Assembly: GCF_964340395.1 (NCBI RefSeq)
Contig: NC_135553.1
Span: 16,669,501 to 16,733,500, forward strand
DNA from: Glandiceps talaboti
Lineage: Eukaryota > Hemichordata > Enteropneusta > Spengelidae
Direction of reading: 5' to 3'
Length of the DNA stretch: 64,000 bases
Below are positions 22,745 through 37,463 of the stretch, in pieces. The notes under the pieces are model-generated. The model was not told where the DNA came from. It made no database searches and saw only the letters and a list, made by a program, of their open reading frames with translations. Within the stretch, counting starts at the first letter, position 1; the number at the start of each line of letters is the position of its first letter. Both the position numbers and the translations under genes were made by a program.

Positions 22745-24940
22745 GAGCGCCCTCTATCAGGCTACATGTGCCAAGATATGGTCATGCTTATACATGGTTG
22801 GCAATTATTTTCATTTACAGCCTCATTACTTGACTGTATACATTACGATCTAAATATAGACTTTTTATGCCCAAAATTGACATTTCTAGCTTAACATATC
22901 CTATATCCATATTTTCTGATAATTTTATTGTGTATCATTTGACAAGACATTTTTGTGGATTTTGTGTATCCGTTCTAATTCAGAGTGATCAAAATTAAAT
23001 GAACTACTACATCATTGTGTAATTTCTAAGTAACGATACTTTTCAAAACAATTCTGAAATTGTGAGGGAATAGTCATCAAGATATATTGTTACGAGATTA
23101 CATCACCATGGTTACAGTTTCATGTCTTGACTTAAAATCAATATTGCAAAATACCTCATGAATACAACACTTCATTTTTTTTTTAACTTGAAGGAAATAG
23201 AAGACAGATATCAACCAAGTAATAACATGTAAAACTTTCTATTTTGTCTATGACTTTTTAAAAATATATTATTCAATTTTTTCCATCAGACAAATGGCAA
23301 TCATTACAATATGTAGCAGAGATTACTTGCACCGTGGTGTGTGTGCATACTAGTGGTATTTTCACTGCAGTGCAATGCCAAAAATATTACTGCATACCTG
23401 CATGCAAATGATATGCAAATGAGGACATGATCGCTTATCCTACACAAAAAGTGCATGACCACATAGTATCATTTGTACAGAAATTTGTTGTTACGGATAA
23501 ACATATGTAACAATAACAGAACCCCATGCCATATGTGTTCCAGTGTGGGTACTCAGGGGTATTTGCACTCATGCTTGCAGTGTTTTCTGATGCACTTTAA
23601 CTCGCTACACTTGTGAAAGTACAGGTGCAGCGAATACCACACGCACTCATGCAAATACCCCAAGTATGCCACACTGGAATTCACGTGGCATAGGGGTTCT
23701 GTCATATCCTAGTTCATGTTCAACGTGTACTAAAAATTACCATGCATGTTGTGGTGCAATACCAAATGTATGGCATAATAGTGGCATTATTATTTTTGAA
23801 GATTTATTTTTAATACTAGAATTTGAATGTAAGTTTTATGAATAAATATACATTAATATTAAATTCTCACTTTTTGTCTGGACTCATCTTTAGTTTTTGT
23901 GATCCTGATCACAGGATGGGTTCATGTCAGAAAATTAATCTTTTTGTTGATAATTTTGGTGAACAAACATGTGTAAAAGAGTACAGTTGCTATTTGTAGT
24001 TAGCAATATAACTCTGGTTTATAGGAAGGAGCTTAGTCTGTTAAGGTACGCTGTGACAGACGCCCTCACACATCGGCCAAGGGAGAGAGGAGGGCGAATG
24101 ATGAATACTTACTGTGTTAGTTGTCTGTGCTGGTATTCAACATTCTTACGTATCTTGAGCAAACAACACTTTGAGAATCAGACAGGTAACATTTGGAGAA
24201 TATCCCAAACGTGGAGATCTGGATATTTATCAGTTACCAATGACATTAGCAAAACTTTAATAGAGAACTTTTGTACTAGTGAATAACTTCCACCATCAAT
24301 GCAGCTCTAGGTACGTTTTGTTGGGACTCATCAATGATTGAAATATGTTGCCATCCATAACAAGAATACTATACTATGGCGTGTATAGTTACAATCTTAC
24401 ACTGACCTTGGTTGTCACTAATTTGTACACGTGCCAATACTCTGATTATCAGATAAATAAACGATTGTATAGTTTGATAACAAGTAGCACCTTTCATGAC
24501 CAGAAATGAGGGCAAGAACCATGGAATATTGTAGTATACATACAAATAAGAAACATCTCGCATATGTACTTTTCCAACTGTTTCTTGTACTGCCATGTGA
24601 TTAGCATCTGTGGCCTGTATTTCACTTCCTATTTCCCCCCAACATGCTTCTTTCAAAACTGGCTTCAAACTTGCAGTCATAACCAACATTTCATCCCTCA
24701 TCCCCCCCCCCCCCTCCCAATAAAACACCACTCTGCAGAAGTGTCTTTGCAGTAATGATACTTCTGTCACTCATCATTTTGAAAAGTGCAAACACCCACC
24801 CTTTCAAAAATGGCTACAAAGTTAATACCCGATTGTAGAGATTTGGATTCGATGACTACGGTTCCTTAGATTATGAATTTGAATATCATTCCATTCACTC
24901 ACATACTCAAATGAAAACCATAAATTTGTCATTTTTGTGT
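22745..24940. other. Intergenic stretch between convergent genes
   Basis: Apart from the foldback element at 23517-23702, I see no gene, RNA or long repeat. Short open frames, including one at 23969-24286, have no recognisable domain or splice context. Confidence 0.5.
23517..23702. mobile_element. Foldback element, copy 1 (relative at 53915-54065)
   Basis: The left arm ACAGAACCCCATGCC and the right arm GGCATAGGGGTTCTGT are near-perfect inverses. The next-inner blocks CCAGTGTGGGTACTCAGGGG and CCCCAAGTATGCCACACTGG are inverses too. The centre contains TGCAGTGTTTTCTGATGCAC. A diverged copy in intron 2 of the membrane-protein gene keeps the inner arms. Confidence 0.75.
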
Positions 24941-27900
24941 TACATATTTGTGTCACTTTATTTTATTTGACCACATTGTTACATATATGCAATACAAACT
25001 TATCACTCTTCCAAGTAAATCTCACAATTTCATATCATTTCATAAATCAAGTTAAACACCAATTGTTGTACTAAACACAAATAAATGCTGCCTTAATTTT
25101 CATTCCTCCTCCAACAATCATTCATTCATTCATTGAAAAAAAAAAAATTGACTCCTTATGCTGGTTTTCAGCACTATCTCAAATGCTGTGATTTTAGCAA
25201 ACCTTAATAATAATTTTAATAATTTTGATAACATATCTGATATCTTGGACGACTTGGCATGCTATGTTCTCTCGAATAAAACACGCAAGTCTGCATATAA
25301 GCACATCTAATACTGTAGCTATGTAGTGTAAACACAAAATGTCTACACTCTTATAAATGTGACCTGATTAAAGCCACTATCTGTACAAATTTGTCTAGTC
25401 TAAAAAGGACTTCTTCAAGTGCTACTAGAGTTCATGTCTTGATAAATAGCATACACATTTGCCAGCCCTCCAAGATATATATCAATATTGTAGCAGAACA
25501 TCTTTTTAACTCCTATGTCTCATGCACAAATCACTTTACACTGACAATAGTGCCATGCTTAATTTTTGGGCATGTTAAAATAAGTTGTACATCACTAAAT
25601 ACTAAAGTTTTCTCTTCAGATTTTTCTTTAACTTTCTATTCCCTGTTGTATCCACTTCTTTGACGATATGGTAGTGTGTGAGTGTGCAGTCTTGAGAAGA
25701 TGGTGAAATGTTATAAAACACAACACGACCGGAGTCTTTTAGTCTTGAAAGATATACCATGTCAGAACCCCCTCAGTGTGTGTGTGAACCACACAATGGC
25801 ATTTATCTTAGTCTTTGGATCTCCTAGCTTTATTTCAGTGTCATTATAACACACTTCAATGTCTCAAGCCAGCTTAATTTTTTCTTCCGTTTACATGGCT
25901 GTAGCATTTACAGCTCCAGGGTGGCCAGTACTTGTTGTACAATGGTTAATGTCATTTTCTTGCTCGTTAACAAACTATAGCTGGTTGCCACTTTATACTT
26001 TGTTGTGCCACTGGAATACCTAAATACCAGTAATGCACAATTGTGTGTGTTTTATTTGAACGCATTTTTACAGGCAGTCCCTGTTGAGACTCTTTTTGCA
26101 CTGACACATCTACAAAAGCTGTCTGTACAGAGAACATATCCTGCCATGAATCCTAGCAATCATCATCATCAAATACTTGTGCTACCGGTAATCTGTCAAC
26201 TTGATGTTTTTAATAAACGACACAACAGAAATACTACACTTTCTAATAGATTGTATCATTTAAAAGTGAAAAGTATCAGCACACACACACTGGTTTATCA
26301 ATCAATTTTTCACCATCATACAAATACAAATACGAGCACAAATGTATTTCTACTTGCCAAATATGGTCAATCACATGACATGGTCTTTTTTTACATATTC
26401 AACCAATCCGAGTACAGCAATAACTAGACAAAAGTTGTTGTGACAGCATGGATCTCAAATCACTATGGAGACATGTCTGCCAAATATAGCAAGTCACATG
26501 ACAATAACCAAATAAAAAAGAATCCACATGACAGTTTAATATCATCGCTAATAATGAAATAAATACATTTCCAAGTATGGTTACACACATTACACTTCTA
26601 CACTTGTTAGCACAAATCTTTTGAGGTCAACAGGTTAAAAAAAGTTCTTTCAGGTGTTAATTCTGATAGATTCTTTGAATACACTGAATTCAATCAGTCT
26701 GCCTTTATTAGGTGTAAACTTTGGACCTAGTGTCATTCATTTATCTACACATAAATGTTTACGAACTAATCACAAATCAGAGAAAATTATTTGCATTACC
26801 AAGACTTTTTGTTTGTCTACCCTATCTGTTCCTGGTTAACTATGAAAGGCTGTATTTTGAGTGAATGAATGAGTAAGACGTACATCACAGCTGGTATAAA
26901 ATTTTATTTTTATTCCTTTACATGGTGGACCCGCATTTCCCCGAATCGAGCACATACAAATATGTGCACTGGAAGTGATTAGCTCGTTAACTAAAAGGTA
27001 AATGAATTGGTCAATTCTATACATTCTGCCTAAACTATAAAATGGTTTACTACAATAAGTAAATCCGAGGAGAAAAAAGAAAATCTTTGTTGACAAGTAC
27101 CATGGTCAGCATGAATGGAAATTAGGCAAGTATTTCCATTCTGTTTAATGTGAAGGCTTTTAAAAATCTTCCAAGAACTTTAAAACAGTGGCTAAGTATG
27201 AACTGGTCAATTAATCATTGTTCATTATCTGTTGATTTGGTCGTATATTTCATCAGAGGCGAGTTCTGAATGACTTTTCTTGGTACCTGGGGTTAGTATA
27301 GAACTTGACCATATCATTGAATGACGTACACATTATGTTCTCTGTCATCAATATGACAACTGTAGATATATATCTATATATATATGGTAAATCACATTAG
27401 GATATTTATCAAATCATGACCATAAATTATAAACTGTACACACACAGTGCACACAAGACTTCTCATTATGACTTCATCTGTGATGTTTATAGACTGTACA
27501 GGGTGGCTAGCATGAGCTTTGAGAGTAGTCTAGAAGTGCAAACTCTTCTATTACCACGGTTTCTGTTTTCATTCGAAACTGGGGATAAATCACTTCTCTC
27601 TATTGTTTGTACACTGATATATTTGTAAAATTTCAAAATGAAAAGAAAGTTACTAGCTGACCTAAATCTTTCACTAATGAACCTTCTTATAAATAGTTCC
27701 CTCTTCAAATTAAATGTTAAGGTAGTGTAAAGGGTTGGCTTGGCAATTTTGTTCTAATCTTCACCAAGAAACTAGAAATCTAACACACAGAATACCTGTT
27801 AGAATTTAAATTATGCCACTTGGGTGACTCCCCATCCCTTCCCCTTGTGTCCACAACAGCTAATCTTTCAGTCTACATACCTGATAGTGTGAAATCAACA

Positions 27901-29260
27901 TTCCATGATTTCACATTTCATTTAAAAATTCCACATCTCTCATTTCTGTCACGAGAGGGGGCTGTTTACTGTAAAGTTCCGTTTTAAGAAAATAATGTGT
28001 TAAAAAGTAATATCCTCTAATAAGACTACATATGAATTAATTGCTGGAAAGTTGATAAATACAGATAGCCCTAGTACAGACAAGTTACGCATGAAGTGGC
28101 ACCACATTAACATTTTACATAATGTATTAAATTCATACTGGGATGTTTACCTAGTTATCAAGTCCAGTTAAACTGTGTTAAACCTTGTGTATATGTAGAA
28201 CACTACATATTTAGGTATTTATCTGACAGGAGTAACTCTGAATTTGTATCTTCAGTCACACTTCACACGACCTAATTAACATAGAACTAAATCACAGCAT
28301 GAACGTCATATCTATACACATGGTTTATTTAGAAATGCAATACAGGTCTCCTGGCCATCACACAGGTGTGAACTGCAAAGGTGATAACAATACACAACAA
28401 TACATAACAATACACACGTTTCCCAGGACACTTTTCTAGGGAAGAATTAAAGGGCCCTCCCTGTCTGAGAACATCATTCTTGTGAAAGCAAACGTTTGAA
28501 AAACATCAGCTTAACAAGCTACCTTGAACTGTGCCATATCTCACTTACGAATTTTGACATGACTGTTGCTACACAGTAGTTATCACAGGGCATCTCTCCA
28601 TTCTAGTAATGACGTTATCACAGTCACCAAAACACACTACCATCACCATCACTCCCCTAAAGCTAGCGTGAATAAAAGATTCACGCAACCACGGAAATTA
28701 TTGCTGCCTGAACAAAGGGCAATTGTCTGCTTGTTAGGTCAAGTTCATTGAAATTCAAAGAGAAGCTATAAAATATTTGGAAGAATTTGAGTATTTGAAA
28801 TAATAGACCTGTTATGATATCTACAAAGTTGAATTATCTTACCTTGACTTGCTTTCTTTAGTAAGTATTAAGTACTTAGTAATTCAAACGTTTACACAGA
28901 ATCTAATATATATTCAGTTCCATTCAACTCCATATTCATTCAGCTATGCTTGGAGTACGCTATATATGATAGATATACAATACAATTCAAAGCTAAAGAA
29001 ATAGATTTTTTGGCTAAAATATCACTTGTTTTCTCATAAGTTCAGAATGTAACTTTTGTAATAATAGTGTGCAATTCCCTATGCATTCTCATTTCATTAT
29101 ATCTGCCGAAAAAGGCTTCCCCCTGGCCTTAAGCATTTATGCTAGCACCTAATTAATTCTAGTAATAGTATTTTGAGGTTATACTTAGCAATAATAAGTA
29201 TATAATTTTTCCTTTTATTTTTCTCTCTCTCATCTATAAAATGTTGTTGTTTTGTTTAAC
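24941..29260 (-). other. Possible long 3' UTR of the epsin gene
   Basis: On the minus strand this follows directly after the epsin stop codon. A minus-strand AATAAA lies only about 45 bases past the stop (29219-29214). Two overlapping AATAAA motifs at 24967-24957 lie some 4.3 kb further. The stretch is unusually free of the dispersed elements seen elsewhere in the window, which would fit a long UTR. There is no coding potential. The choice between short and long UTR cannot be made from sequence. Confidence 0.3.
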
Positions 29261-32200
29261 TTATAAGAGAAATGGGTTTGTTGATTGTTGTTGTTGTTGA
29301 GGTGGTGGAGCTTCAGAAGCTGGGAGAAGGGGTTGTGGGAGCATACCCATTCCTGTGCTTCCCATGGCATTATTGTTTGTGGTCTGCATAACCATCGTTG
29401 GGGGCGCTCTCATTTGGTTGAGAGTGGGCGATGCTGCTGACTGCTGCTGGAATGGATTGGTTGCCTTGGAGGTTGTGTTAACTGCAAATGGATTGGTTGA
29501 ACTCTGTTGGACCTGTTGCTGTGGGGTTGGGCCTATGAGTGAGTCTAAATTCACCAAGCTGGAATTCTCCCCTAGGAAATCTGATGCAGACTTCTTTTTG
29601 TCTTCTAGTGACATTGGCGACAATGCAGCATTCATACCACTAAGGTCGAATGGATAGTTATTAGGAGGCATTGCTGAGGAGGCTGCTCCAATATCTCCAT
29701 TTCCAGTACCAGTGCGCAGAGAATCAAAATCATCATCTTGATCTATGGTTGGGTCTCCCCATGGTGATGCCTGTGTTGTGGCCATGTTTGTTGATGTGAC
29801 TGGTGCATCCCATAGGTCACTAGATGCTGGTGGGGGAGGTGAGGAACCCCAAGGATCACTGGGAGGAACAACAGGCTGACTTGAAGCTGGTGATGACCAT
29901 GGATCGCTTGGTTGTGGAGGAGCTGGTCTTGATTGTGTAGCAGGTTGGCTTCCCCATGGATCTGCAGCTGGGGCTACAACTGGGGCTACAGCTGGGGCTC
30001 CCCATGCATCAGCGACCGGTGCTTCTTGGATAACTGGTTCAGATGCCCATGGGTCTGCAGTTGGCAAAGGTACAGGTTCATTCAATTCTAAAAGGGAGGG
30101 TCCAACTCCTCCTGTACCTGCACTTGCTGCTTGTACCTACAAACGTGTGTAATTGGGCAAAAAATAAAGTTACAATGCATCTTGCAAATATACATCTATA
30201 AGACTGTTGATATTCTGATAAACACATACAATATTAACATTAATGCATTATATACTTTACATACTTACTACAAAAAGGGGGGGGGGGGGGATTCCGCTCT
30301 TGAAAAACTTGTACCCGGCCAATTTCAAAATCATGAAGGAAGAGGGTCATCTCTTAAATTCATTGCAAAGAATGGAAAACAGAAGTTGAGATAATCAGTA
30401 TGCAACTGTGCCATGTTTGTATAACTAACCTCTGGCTTGTCCATGCTTTCATTTAGTGCCATCTGCAATCGCACATCATCACTACGTTTTTGTCTCTCTG
30501 CTTCATCAGCTTCTTCTTTACTCATAGCTAGTGCTAGCTGCAACTGTAACTCTTCCTCTCCACTGGTTTGGGGACGAGCTTGCTCCATTTCTGTTGGTAC
30601 AGGAGGATCTGTAATCAGATAGGATGGGTAACATGGCACGGTGACAATGTTCTAAGGCAGGGAATCACACACACAACAATAATCATGACAAAGTCTCCAA
30701 ACATCAAATCTTAAAGCTACAGTACAGTTAGCCTAGAGTCCAGTCACCTGGCGATTTTTGGCTCTTACCTTTGCTCTACCCACCTAGCATTTGCCAGCGG
30801 TCTTTGACTTAATGAAGCTTTGGCCAGAGAGCAGGTACAATTTCTTATTGGGGTTTGAATTTTTCTCACTGTGAAATTATGTCAATAGTTTCACCACGTG
30901 ATTAGAACCAACTCAGAGGGTTGGATAGGTTTCATCATGGACAAGATGGTATACACGTCTCTAAACGAGGCTGAACGCCACTGCTGCAAGAAATTTTAGG
31001 TTTGAATACACATTAAACCTTTAGCACAATGCTAGGTAAGTAGGGGAAAGCCTAGGGGAGAGCTGAAAATCCCCACATGACTAGACACTATGCTACTGTA
31101 CAGTACAGCATTGTTATTGCCCAGTTATGTGGTCCAACTTTGTCATATACCCTACATGGATATTTCACATCATCTGTGCCTGAAAGTGGAAATTGCAAAC
31201 ATATACAATGTACGTGAAGTTGTGTACGATATGTAGCCAGTACAGTGCAGAAGCTGTAAAATTTGTCCAACAGCATTTATTACCCAGGGGTCCATCTCTG
31301 TACATATATATGTAAGCTATAAGCTTATCACAGGTATTTGCTGTAAAAACAGCCACAGATGTGATGTGTGTGCCTGAAATTAGAAATTGTAAACATACAG
31401 AGACATTGCATACAACATGGAGACGTCATGGCTGTATATTTGCAAGCTTACATTACATGGAGAAAAGCAGTGTTGACATATTTGTTGATTAGATCATTCT
31501 CTATCAAGTTTCAGTTGAACTGTGTGTGTGTGTGGGGGGGGGGGGCAGCTAGTGAAGCTGAAGATACATAAATACAGGCAACCATGGATGTAAGTTATGT
31601 AACTAATAAATTATGGAAATGTTGTTGATAGTGTTTTTGTTCTAAGTAAAAGCTAATTGGCATGCCTGCATAGATTTGACATTTACAAGGTATGACCCCT
31701 CCCAAATTAGAACCTATTCTGTTATTCATCAGACCTTGACTGTGTAACTTGTAGCAGCATTCTCAACACTGCGTTCAAACTCACAAAGAGAAATTCAAAT
31801 GGAACTGACGTTGTAATTAAATTACATGTACGACGTAAATACCTACACAACTCCTACATTTGTATTTGTCTATCACTAAGGTTCGATAACTAATAATTTT
31901 ATATTCATAAATACATCTCAACAAAGTTGTATTTCAAGAACATTCTGGCCCTTTTTTAACATTTGCAGACAGTTCTTCCATAATAAGACTAGCTAGGCAC
32001 CAAGTCTTGTAATTTATGACCAGCCTCTAGCAACATGTAAATGACAATTATGTACTGTATGAACAAACTGACATCAAATTTAGTTTGTAAATATCAAAAG
32101 TACTATTTCAGGGGAATTAGACATCCTCTATGTTTACTATGGCCTTACAACAAGAAACTGGTCTATATACTCTCTTGTGAAAATAAACATCCAATGTATA

Positions 32201-35200
32201 AAAAGAAGACTTCTCAATACTAATGGTAAACAGGTAGAACCTATATCATATATGACAAAACTGGGATTTATGTACAGGGACCATCTATGTGTTGCATACA
32301 CTGACATATAAGATGTTACAATGCAATAGTTAAGTTCTGCACTTTTTATATGAAGATTTCAAAAAAAAAAGAATATGGACTTCTACCTAGACCTGTACAA
32401 TGTTAGTTCTAATCAGGACATTATTGCTACTCAGGACATTATTAATTTCAGTTTGCAAGATGCTATGCAAGTCTAGATTATGACATTTTACTTTTGTAAT
32501 TCATGATACATTATGACATATTGACTTACATGTAAGGCACAGGTCATGGCCAGAGTGCAAGATACTACACCTGATTCCTGTTGTGTTTTGATTTATTAGG
32601 GTGTCAGCTTACTCTGTGCATTCAATACAACACTAAGGTTGTAATATAGGTTTATATGCTGTGACAGTATGCTTGTCATACGAGTCACATAGATACTCAC
32701 TGTAAAGATTGGTATCAAAAGATTTTGCTTGATCATAATGGAATAATTTTGTCAGTGATAAATAAACATACAAGAGGATATCTACACTTCTGATTTTGCT
32801 AGTAATATGTGTATCGATTCTCTGAAGCAAATCTCATAGTATGGGAAAGAATGTTAAAGGGGGAATGCCACTCCAGGAAATAGTGATATTTTTTATAAAC
32901 TATGATTTCTGGAGAGACATTTCAAGATGTTACGTCACCTACAATTACCTGTGACTTACGAGAAATATCAAGTTGATCTTGTGATTTTATAGGGTATCTT
33001 TGCCATAGGTTATTGCATCATGGGAGTCAGCAGAAATAATGTATTCAAGTTGCACACTGAATATTCATGAGTCCAAAATAACTATATCCTTCAGTGTTAA
33101 AAATCTCTCATGAATATTCAGTGTGCAACTTGAATGCATTATTTCTGCTGACTCCCATGATGCAATGTCCCACGGCAAAGATACCCTATAAATGCACAAG
33201 ATCAACTTGATGTTTCTCTGATATCACAAGTAATTGTAGGTGATGTAAAATCATGAAATGACTCTCCAGAACCCATAGTTTATGAAAACGGCTTCATTTC
33301 CTGGAGTGGTAGTCCCCTTTAACTTGTTTAGAAATTTGATCACTTCATATACAGAAAATATAATTAAATTTCTTGTGTAAACCTGAGGGAAATTGTTATG
33401 AAAGTGTTTCAATATACTTGGATCACTGTATGTATTAATTACAAGATCATTTTTAGGCAAAACTACTTTCAATGTTTACTCTGTTATAAACAAGAATTAA
33501 AGATTTTGGTTGATCTTTGCCTGTTGACAATATTTGCATTTCATCCTAGTAGTATCTGCAAGTTAGCTTCATTATCTGGTTGACCTATTAAATATATCAT
33601 GCCGTCAGACAAAACCCTTTAAAAAAAATTTCTTTTATCTCACAATAGTCTGGAGGCATATGGACTATACCTCCATCTCCAAGCTTTTAATTGATTTGGA
33701 ACCTGCATATTAATGAGGCAATGAAGAATGATTTTGCCCTCGCAAATTACAAACGTCAGACAATTCAGGACTTTGTAGGTAGCACAAAATAACATTCAAA
33801 TTATATAAGAGATTTGAATGAAGTAGTTGAATATACCAGGGTATCAAATTGTGATTAGGTCAGTACTGAATATAAATACTGCATATCTATAATGTGGATT
33901 ATTTATCTATGTTTGGAATTAGGGTAATGTACACAACATATTACAATGCATAGATAAAATATTCACAGAGATCACAGATAACAGTGAGAAAATGACACAT
34001 TTCAGCTTGAACGGCCAGACAAACATTACACACATAAACATACAAATCAAGTCAGATGATTCTAGAATACACACAAGTTACTTGTTTTTGAACTAAGTAT
34101 ACAGAATGTGATCATTGGCTAAGAAAGCATTATGTAACTTGACATCATACCAGACACTGCGCTAGCTGCACAGACAAGAAAGTGAAGCTGTAGAAATAAA
34201 AAAGCCTCACCATGATGTAGGGCGTGCACAAGCAAGAAGAAAAAAGAAAGGAGGTAAAAAATTACGTTAGGCTCTCTTGTCATATCTCCCTCATCATGCA
34301 AACCATAAAATTCAAATCACATAATTTCGACACTCAGTGATATCAGTGTGCCCTCTTCAGTAGCCTGACAAAAATGGCATTATGATTTAGTCTCACAGGG
34401 AATGCTTTAGTAAAGTTATCATGCTGTTGTCCACCATGCAAATCAAGTTTGAGGAAGAGCAAGTGCAGTGTCCCCATGAGGGAAATTCCCTCCTTTACTT
34501 GATAATTGGATTCTTATGGTAGACATTATAACATGCCTACCCAGAGTATCTTTTATCATCGTAATTCATGGCATATCACTGATCGTCACAGAAATTCTGA
34601 ACCACAAATAAGTACTGGTGAATTTAGTCATATGTATAAGATCATCCCATGTGGTGGAAATGATATAAGCCTATAAACTTATAAGTAAGTGCCACAACAA
34701 TTCTTGAAATTTGTAATTTTTCACCATTGTGACTGAACTTAGAAATTGTACAAACTTAGTAACAGTGCTAATACGATCACTACATTTCCTATGCACATAA
34801 CATCAATTTGTAAGCACATTTCATTTCAATATCTTGTTTTTTCATTTCTTATTTCTCAGAATAGAAAAGTGAGAAGAATATGCATGTGTACTTATTATCA
34901 CTGCCATGTATTCACTAGCTGTTATTTTTGTGGCATACTTGCATAGATAGACATGCAGGTTAACACAACTCACTGGCTACAAGGGCACACTGAGCAGCAT
35001 CACTGTTACACAAAGTAAAAGTGTTTGCAAGCTTGGGTTTGTTTTGTTTGGTTGTGTTTTCAAACACATACAGTGCATGTGATGGTGCCTGCACTACTAC
35101 GATATGTGGATGGATGAATGTTGAACATGTGTGTGTTGATCACTGACAAGAGTTCAACGGATGTCTGATAGTTCTGCTTTGGATTATGAAAAATTGAAAC

Positions 35201-37463
35201 GATTATGACGAGGTTGAGATGGCATATTACATGTAATTACTGTTGTTTCTTTTAAAGGTGATTATTTAGAAAATGAATTATGTCATTGAAAAGAAATTTC
35301 CATGGTAACATGTTAATTGTGTCCCTTTTACAAATGAACTGAACCCATTGATATTCAAGTTTACCAGAATGAAGATAATGATACCATCTCATGGTGACAT
35401 TTACTGCATAAATCGTGAGTACATGTGCAAACATGATATTATTCACAACTATTGCACTTATTATAATTAGCAACACACTGAGTCATCAGACCACTATGAC
35501 TAAACACCAATAAATCTTCATCTATTCATGCATAATAGTGAAACAGGAGGCCGATGGTACAAATATTTCCCCATGATTTTGTTGGTAAAGTGTAACGTTA
35601 CAGTACATGATATGTACATGTGACTTGTCCTTCACAAACATTATATTGTATCTTTTACTGTTGAAGTGTATGCTGTATGTTTACAGCCCTTTTCTACATT
35701 CTAATTATTCACTTTTGAAAGATAGGGCTTCCTCTGCCAAATTTGCCAAATAAGGGAAAGACTATTTTTCCTGTAGTTAACCCATGACAACAAAATTTAC
35801 CTGGTTTTGTTTAATTTTACATCTTGTTAAATATGAAATTTAATTTTCTGCTAATGACCTCAGCTTTCACCAAACAAAACACATCTGATAGAATGTTGCT
35901 TGTATATTGGAGAAAAACACTCATTTTTGCAAAAACTGTACAGCACAAACTGCATTACTAACCAGGTAGAAAAAGCCTTACAAATAATATTGTTGGTAGC
36001 CATGGCAACAGAATGTCAAAACCCAATTTGTTTGATTGATTGTAAAGAAAACAGAAAATTAAAGCTTGCTTTCAATGCATTTCTCAACAATACCAAACTT
36101 TTGACTTGATAAATCTATCTGGTTTTTTACTACATGCAATAACATTATTGTGTAATTTCTAACAATGTTGCCAAAAAGCTAAAGAAATGTCGTGAACTCT
36201 GTAGTTGTTTTGACAGGATTCTTGAATTCATAACAAGATGAAATAACTGCTGATCATGATAGAAACAGTCTTAACCATATGTTGATCAATACTTATCTAG
36301 TCATGCAGTACAACTATTTGTATTACGTAACAAAGCTACACTACAACACAGGGTGATAACGGCAGAGGAAGAAGGTCTACAGGAACTGGAAGGAAGCTAC
36401 ACACATCGTACAACATGTTTCCCTTTACACCTTATCCCACAGAAATAATTTCTACCAACTACTTGCAATTCTAATGGGTATTAATAATGGTCTGACAAAA
36501 TTAACAATAGTCATGCAATTCTTCACCTTGTTGGAAAGGGGCAAAGGTCATCTATACACTATGACTACTATCCATAATAATGTACTCTACCAACATGAAC
36601 TGATAAAACTTTGGAAACTACCTTCAGGACAGTGAGGTTTGACATGGCAAGTGATGGTTATGGCTGATGGCAAAATGAGTACAGGCATGCACATGCTAGT
36701 TATCATTGTTAAGGTTGCTTGCTCACCTTCAAGCACCAAAAAATAAATTTTTGACTTCAAAAAATCTGGAGATATTGATTGTTTTTCTTTGAGTGAGGGA
36801 GGGGTGGGACAAGAGAACGTAACAAATACCTCCACTTGCTGGGGATGAAGAAGATGGAAATGTGGATGATTCTGCATTATCAGTTTGTGTACCACCTGTG
36901 GGGTCTTTGTCGTCGGTTTCCGTCTTGCTGCTGCCACTGCCACCACCACTACCACTACCACCACTACCACCATACTGACTGTCACTTCCAATACCCGATG
37001 ATGCCTGGGCAAATCTTTCTTTTGCTTTCAAAGCTCTGGCTCTCTCTTGTTTCAGCCTTTCGTCATCTTTCAACAACGACACAAGCATTTTGGATTTCTC
37101 TCGCACATTCACTCCTTGGTCTTTTCCATCACGATCAATGAACTGGAAATCTTTCAGGGTTTGTATGGCAAAGATGTTTTCCTTGCACTGTTGGGCCACA
37201 CGTTCTGAACCGGTTTTTATAATGTACTCAAGAACTACCAGTGACTTGTACACATGTCGCCAATTTTTACCATGATCATTTAAGCGCTTCCATATCATGG
37301 CCATTATTTCTGAGAAAGCAACAACATTGTAGGTGAAGTCTGCAATTTCTGTCATCAAAGAACTTGATGGTCCCCATGGGTCGTTGGAGGTGGCCTCTCT
37401 CACCTTCACCTGTGAATCCGAATAGTTGTTCACGACATTTTTAAGTTGACGTCTGATCGGCAT
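29261..37463 (-). CDS. EPN: Epsin (ENTH-domain clathrin adaptor), three coding exons, 562 aa
   Basis: Coding exons on the minus strand are 37463-36830 (aa 1-211), 30608-30430 (212-271) and 30136-29261 (272-562). Joins are GT-AG and in phase. The N-terminus MPIRRQLKNVVNNYSDSQVK with KVREATSNDPWGPSSSLM and RLNDHGKNWRHVYKS is the ENTH domain, which binds PtdIns(4,5)P2 and bends the plasma membrane. Residues 229-249 (core EEELQLQLALAMSKEEADEA) and 254-271 (core LQMALNESM) are ubiquitin-interacting motifs. Five DPW or DPW-like AP-2 motifs follow, then clathrin box LVNLD and three NPF motifs that bind EH domains; the protein ends STNPFLL. Human epsin-1 is about 576 aa, so this is full length. A Gly/Ser run separates ENTH and UIMs. 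Co-orthology to EPN1/2/3 is inferred. The role is cargo-selective endocytosis, including ubiquitinated receptors and Notch ligands. Confidence 0.95.
30609..36829 (-). other. Large first coding intron of epsin (6.2 kb)
   Basis: The donor is at 36829 and the acceptor just above 30608. Besides the TTAA-flanked hairpin at 32854-33322 it contains simple repeats (TG/G run near 31523-31545) but no exon I can support. Epsins of other animals have alternatively used exons between ENTH and UIM segments, but I saw none with matching phases here. Confidence 0.6.
32854..33322. mobile_element. 469-bp hairpin MITE flanked by TTAA
   Basis: The left end reads TTAAAGGGGGAATGCCACTC and the right end is the inverse of TTAAAGGGGACTACCACTCC. 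The arms, each about 210 bp, pair almost throughout, including ATCAAGTTGATCTTGTG and ACTCCCATGATGCAAT-type blocks. They enclose a spacer of only about 35 bp. TTAA at both ends is the target duplicated by piggyBac-type transposases, so I infer a piggyBac-like MITE. It lies in the first epsin coding intron. Confidence 0.85.

Noticed and set aside
23969-24286. 105-codon plus-strand frame
   Set aside because: No domain, no codon bias and no splice or promoter context. It is probably chance.
29355-29657. Plus-strand 100-codon frame over the epsin last exon
   Set aside because: It is antisense to the NPF and clathrin-box coding sequence, with no supporting features.
36587-37012. Minus-strand 141-codon frame with poly-Val
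   Set aside because: Out-of-frame reading of the epsin Gly/Ser linker and the following intron.
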